A stretch of 64,000 bases of DNA. It comes from Rhizophagus sp. LPA8_4_AMF. Taxonomy: Eukaryota > Glomeromycota > Glomeromycetes > Glomerales > Glomeraceae. The position numbers and the translations under genes are program-made. A model generated the notes under the pieces. That model was not told where the DNA came from and made no database searches. It was given only the letters and a program-made list of their open reading frames with translations. Location of the stretch: the NCBI GenBank assembly GCA_021464525.1, contig JADRCO010000037.1:1-64000 (forward strand), in the 5' to 3' direction. Shown here one piece after another: positions 59,801 through 64,000 of this stretch. Each line of letters begins with the position of its first letter. The first letter of the stretch is position 1.

Positions 59801-59970
59801 TTTCAAAAAATTAAAAGTAATTATTTAACCGTTAAAAACAAATTAAATTAATTGGCATATGACATCATGTGAAATTTATTGATAATCTAAAAACGTGTAG
59901 ACAACTGATCCCTTTGTCAAACTTGAATATATTTCGATGCAAAAAAAAGGGATAAAATTTTAATAAAAAA
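59801..59970. promoter_or_regulatory. Divergent promoter VMA22 / ECT1
   Basis: 170 bp between the start codons of two divergent housekeeping genes. No factor site was assigned; promoter function is inferred from spacing. Confidence 0.5.
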
Positions 59971-61589
<1,619 letters not shown>

Positions 61590-61778
61590 TAATAATATAA
61601 TTATTTATTTATTTTTTATATGATTTAAAGTTTTGATCATTTAAGTAAGAGATTATAGAATTATTCAGAATTTTTAATTAATTATAAATGTCAGGATAAC
61701 AAAGTTCAGTGATAAGTGGCAGTAGTTAGTTTAACTAAATCATAAAATATGATTCAATATAAGAATTAATATTAAATT

Positions 61779-62172
61779 TAGGGATGTTATCCTGCTTTGT
61801 GTAACTTAAACTAGCTTTCAAAATAACTTGCTAAAAAAGAGTCAGAATAATTTTTCGTAATAAGTAACTTCGTTTGAAAAGATATTAATAACAAGTTTGA
61901 TTAGTAGCAAATAATTAAAAGATAATGCTCAAATTGAGCAATTGCTTTCAAGCATTTTCCGAGCAAAATAGCTTCGAGCACAAGCTCCAAGGCATTATAA
62001 ATGTTAATATCTACTTCATATCAAGCCAAATCATTGATTATCATTAATGAAATATGGTCTAAAGATTATTATTGACAAGTTTGATTAGTCACATATCAAA
62101 GAATAATCATAGTAATAATGAGCAAATTTCATTAAGCAGGTATTGAGCATTTTGAGCAAAATAACATCCCTA
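61779..62172. mobile_element. 394-bp hAT MITE with perfect target duplication
   Basis: Terminal inverted repeats TAGGGATGTTAT (61779-61790) and ATAACATCCCTA (62161-62172) are exact. They are bordered by identical 8-mers ATTAAATT (61771-61778 and 62173-62180). An 8-bp duplication and a YAGGGATG terminus are the signature of the Ac-like hAT superfamily. The interior has GAGCA-rich words and no coding capacity, so it must have been moved by a transposase from elsewhere. Confidence 0.9.
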
Positions 62173-62180
62173 ATTAAATT

Positions 62181-63037
62181 CTTTAATCTTTATATATCAG
62201 TAATATAATCATAAACTGAAATTACTCAAAGCTGTTTAACAACAATATTTTTTATATATTATTAAATTCAATTTAATGGTATGAAATTTATATCTATAGT
62301 ATAAATATTACAGTTTATTAAATATTGTTAATATTTAATAATTATTATTCAGTAAAATAAGTTTATGCAAATTTTTATAAATTGATTTTTTTATTTTTAC
62401 AAGTATAATAATAATATATAATTATATATAATTGATAAATGTAATAAAAATTTTATAGGAAAAATTTAAAGGTTATATTTTTTTAATTAAAATAAATTTT
62501 TTTATAAAATAAAGGGTAAATTTAGATCTTGCCCCTATATGTGATGCTTAAATCTCACCTTTATTCTAAAAAAGGAAATAGCTGTTTATGACCAGGGCTG
62601 AAAATAGATGATAAAATTCTGGCAAAATCCAGGATTTTTGAGAGAAATCCGATAAAATTTTCTATGTTCTGGCAAATTTCATATATATATCTGGTAAAGT
62701 CCGGAAAATCTGGTAAAATATTTAAATACTTCTTGATCGAGTGAAAAAGAAACAGCTTATCTATGAAATAAACTTCAAACTGTGTTGAAACTCTGATATT
62801 ATGAAATCAATCATTTTGGAAATGGCGATAATATTTAATTACTATTATTCAACACGATCAAAAAAGTTGGATTTATTTAAACTGCTTAATTTCAATTTGA
62901 ATTATTGTAATACAAGTATTTATAAATTAAATTACTAATATTTTTAAAATTTTGTAAATGAATTTAAAAAATGAATATTTTGATAAAAATAAAATAATAA
63001 CTACATTCTCTTTTCCTTATCATTCAATGATTGTTGG
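62181..63037. other. Intergenic, with a decayed repeat fragment
   Basis: A/T-rich. Near 62590-62720 the phrase TTCTGGCAAAATCC and variants recurs after CAGGGCTGAAAAT, which resembles one hAT-type terminus, but no partner end is seen. The last 40 bp are the 3' flank of the subtilase. Confidence 0.45.
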
Positions 63038-64000
63038 TTATGGTGAAGGGACACGCAACAATAAATTAGCAGTTGGGCGAAAGCCAAGGCCTTGAATTTT
63101 ATCTTTAGTAGCAATTCTCAAGAGTTCTTCTTTAGATTGTTCAGGAGTTAAATCACTGTTAGCTAGCATCAAAGCAATAGTACCAGAAACATGCGGAGCG
63201 GAAAGACTTGTTCCTGATCCCGAAGTAATTTCACTAGGACTTCCAATTCCAGCTATTGGAACATTATCGCCCGGAGCAAAAAGAGTAACACATTTTCCCC
63301 AGTTGGAAAAATCAGTGATCCAATCTTGTTGATTAGGAGGACTGGTGATCTTAGTTGCAGCAACAGTTACCACCGTTTCAACTTTACCTGGGAAATATCC
63401 ACACGCATTTTGATTTCTATTGCCAGCTCCGACAACAAAATGAATTCCAGCTTCAACTGCCTTACTTGCTGCTTCACCAACAGCAGAATCTGTTGAAGTC
63501 GCTGACAAACTTTTTTTTAAAAAAAAAAATCAGCATATATAAAATATTTTACAGTATATTCATATTAATATTAACTTACTTTAAAACTATTTTCCTTCCA
63601 GGATCATTTGCTTTTTGTTGCATAACATAAGTGATTCCATTAATAATGTTTTGTGAACTTAATAGACAACCTTTTCCTGTTATTTTGACACCAATTATAT
63701 TTGCATTACTTGCAACTCCAAGAGTTTTTCCTCCTACAATACTGGCAACATTTGTTCCATGTCCATCATCATCTGCTAGAATGGTTCCACAAAAAGTCTT
63801 TTCAACTACGGTTTTACCTTGTCTACCTTGAAACTCTTCATGTTCAAGAAAAATTCCTCTAAAATAAAGAGCAATAATTATTATTACGGTTAATCAATGC
63901 ATAAAAAATTGCATTGCATATAGTAATCTTTAATACACACGAGTCTACTACAAATACATCAACTCCTGCTCCAGCACTATCGGGATATATATATTTCAAG
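63038..64000 (-). CDS. Subtilisin-like serine protease (peptidase S8), 3' part
   Basis: Minus strand, running off the right end. Exons seen: 63941-64000 (continues outside), 63580-63858, 63038-63509, with GT..AG introns in phase. All catalytic motifs are present: Asp in VDVFVVDSGI, His in DDDGHGTNVASIVGG, the oxyanion Asn in VVGAGNRNQ, and Ser in GSGTSLSAPHVSG. The order and spacing match proteinase K-type S8A enzymes. Two departures are visible: DGHGTN instead of DGHGTH, and NLSATSTDSAV where the family usually has a glycine-rich S4 wall (SLGG). The C-terminus LLRVPSP ends soon after the protease domain. Signal and propeptide would lie outside the window, so secretion cannot be judged. Confidence 0.9.

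Noticed and set aside
62585-62720. CAGGGCTGAAAAT as a hAT terminus
   Set aside because: No matching opposite end or target duplication was found.

Overview
The window looks like nuclear DNA of an arbuscular mycorrhizal fungus, most likely Rhizophagus irregularis or a close relative (Glomeromycotina). Supporting signs are very high A+T content, long homopolymer runs, genes split by many introns of about 60-100 bp with GT..AG borders, fungal versions of core eukaryotic genes, and wording typical of Rhizophagus transposon carcasses and ion-channel-like paralogues. Family names come from recognising the translated proteins; no database search was run.

Left third (1-24.2 kb) is gene-poor. 1-5.95 kb is low-complexity A/T-rich DNA. 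From 6.06 to 9.67 kb lies a decayed, intron-bearing minus-strand copy of the SRP receptor alpha subunit gene (SRPRA/docking protein). Its GTPase P-loop is split by what looks like an intein (6876-8035), the most unusual object in the window. A second copy of its 5' part plus its upstream flank sits at 16.66-19.26 kb. There it is fused to a fragment of an unrecognised cysteine-rich gene (15.38-16.66 kb). Both upstream flanks keep the same 72-codon arginine-rich ORF.

24.2-29.6 kb holds an eleven-exon ion-channel-like gene with an in-frame TAG between its pore region and last membrane helix. 30.4-33.9 kb is a wrecked Mutator-like transposase carrying two nested non-autonomous elements: a hAT-type MITE and a 342-bp foldback.

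The right half (35-64 kb) is a compact block of housekeeping genes: BORCS7-like (-), ATG5 (+), small subunit of serine palmitoyltransferase (+), RPN5 (-), GRX3/PICOT (+), a double dsRBD protein (+), a PIGBOS1-like microprotein (+), NSE2 SUMO ligase (-), an ornithine-carrier-like mitochondrial carrier (+), nuclear-encoded mitochondrial uS3m (-), eIF6 (+), ATP synthase OSCP (-), an unknown 160-172 aa protein (-), CCR4 (+), VMA22/CCDC115 (-), ethanolamine-phosphate cytidylyltransferase (+), and the 3' part of a subtilase (-) running off the right end. For the genes rebuilt exon by exon, the coding lengths sum to a multiple of three. The exception is RPN5, which has one extra base. Several pairs share short divergent promoters (BORCS7/ATG5, RPN5/GRX3, VMA22/ECT1). 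Functions cluster loosely around lysosome/autophagy, mitochondria, sphingo- and phospholipid synthesis, protein turnover and ribosome biogenesis, but no operon-like logic is expected in a fungus.
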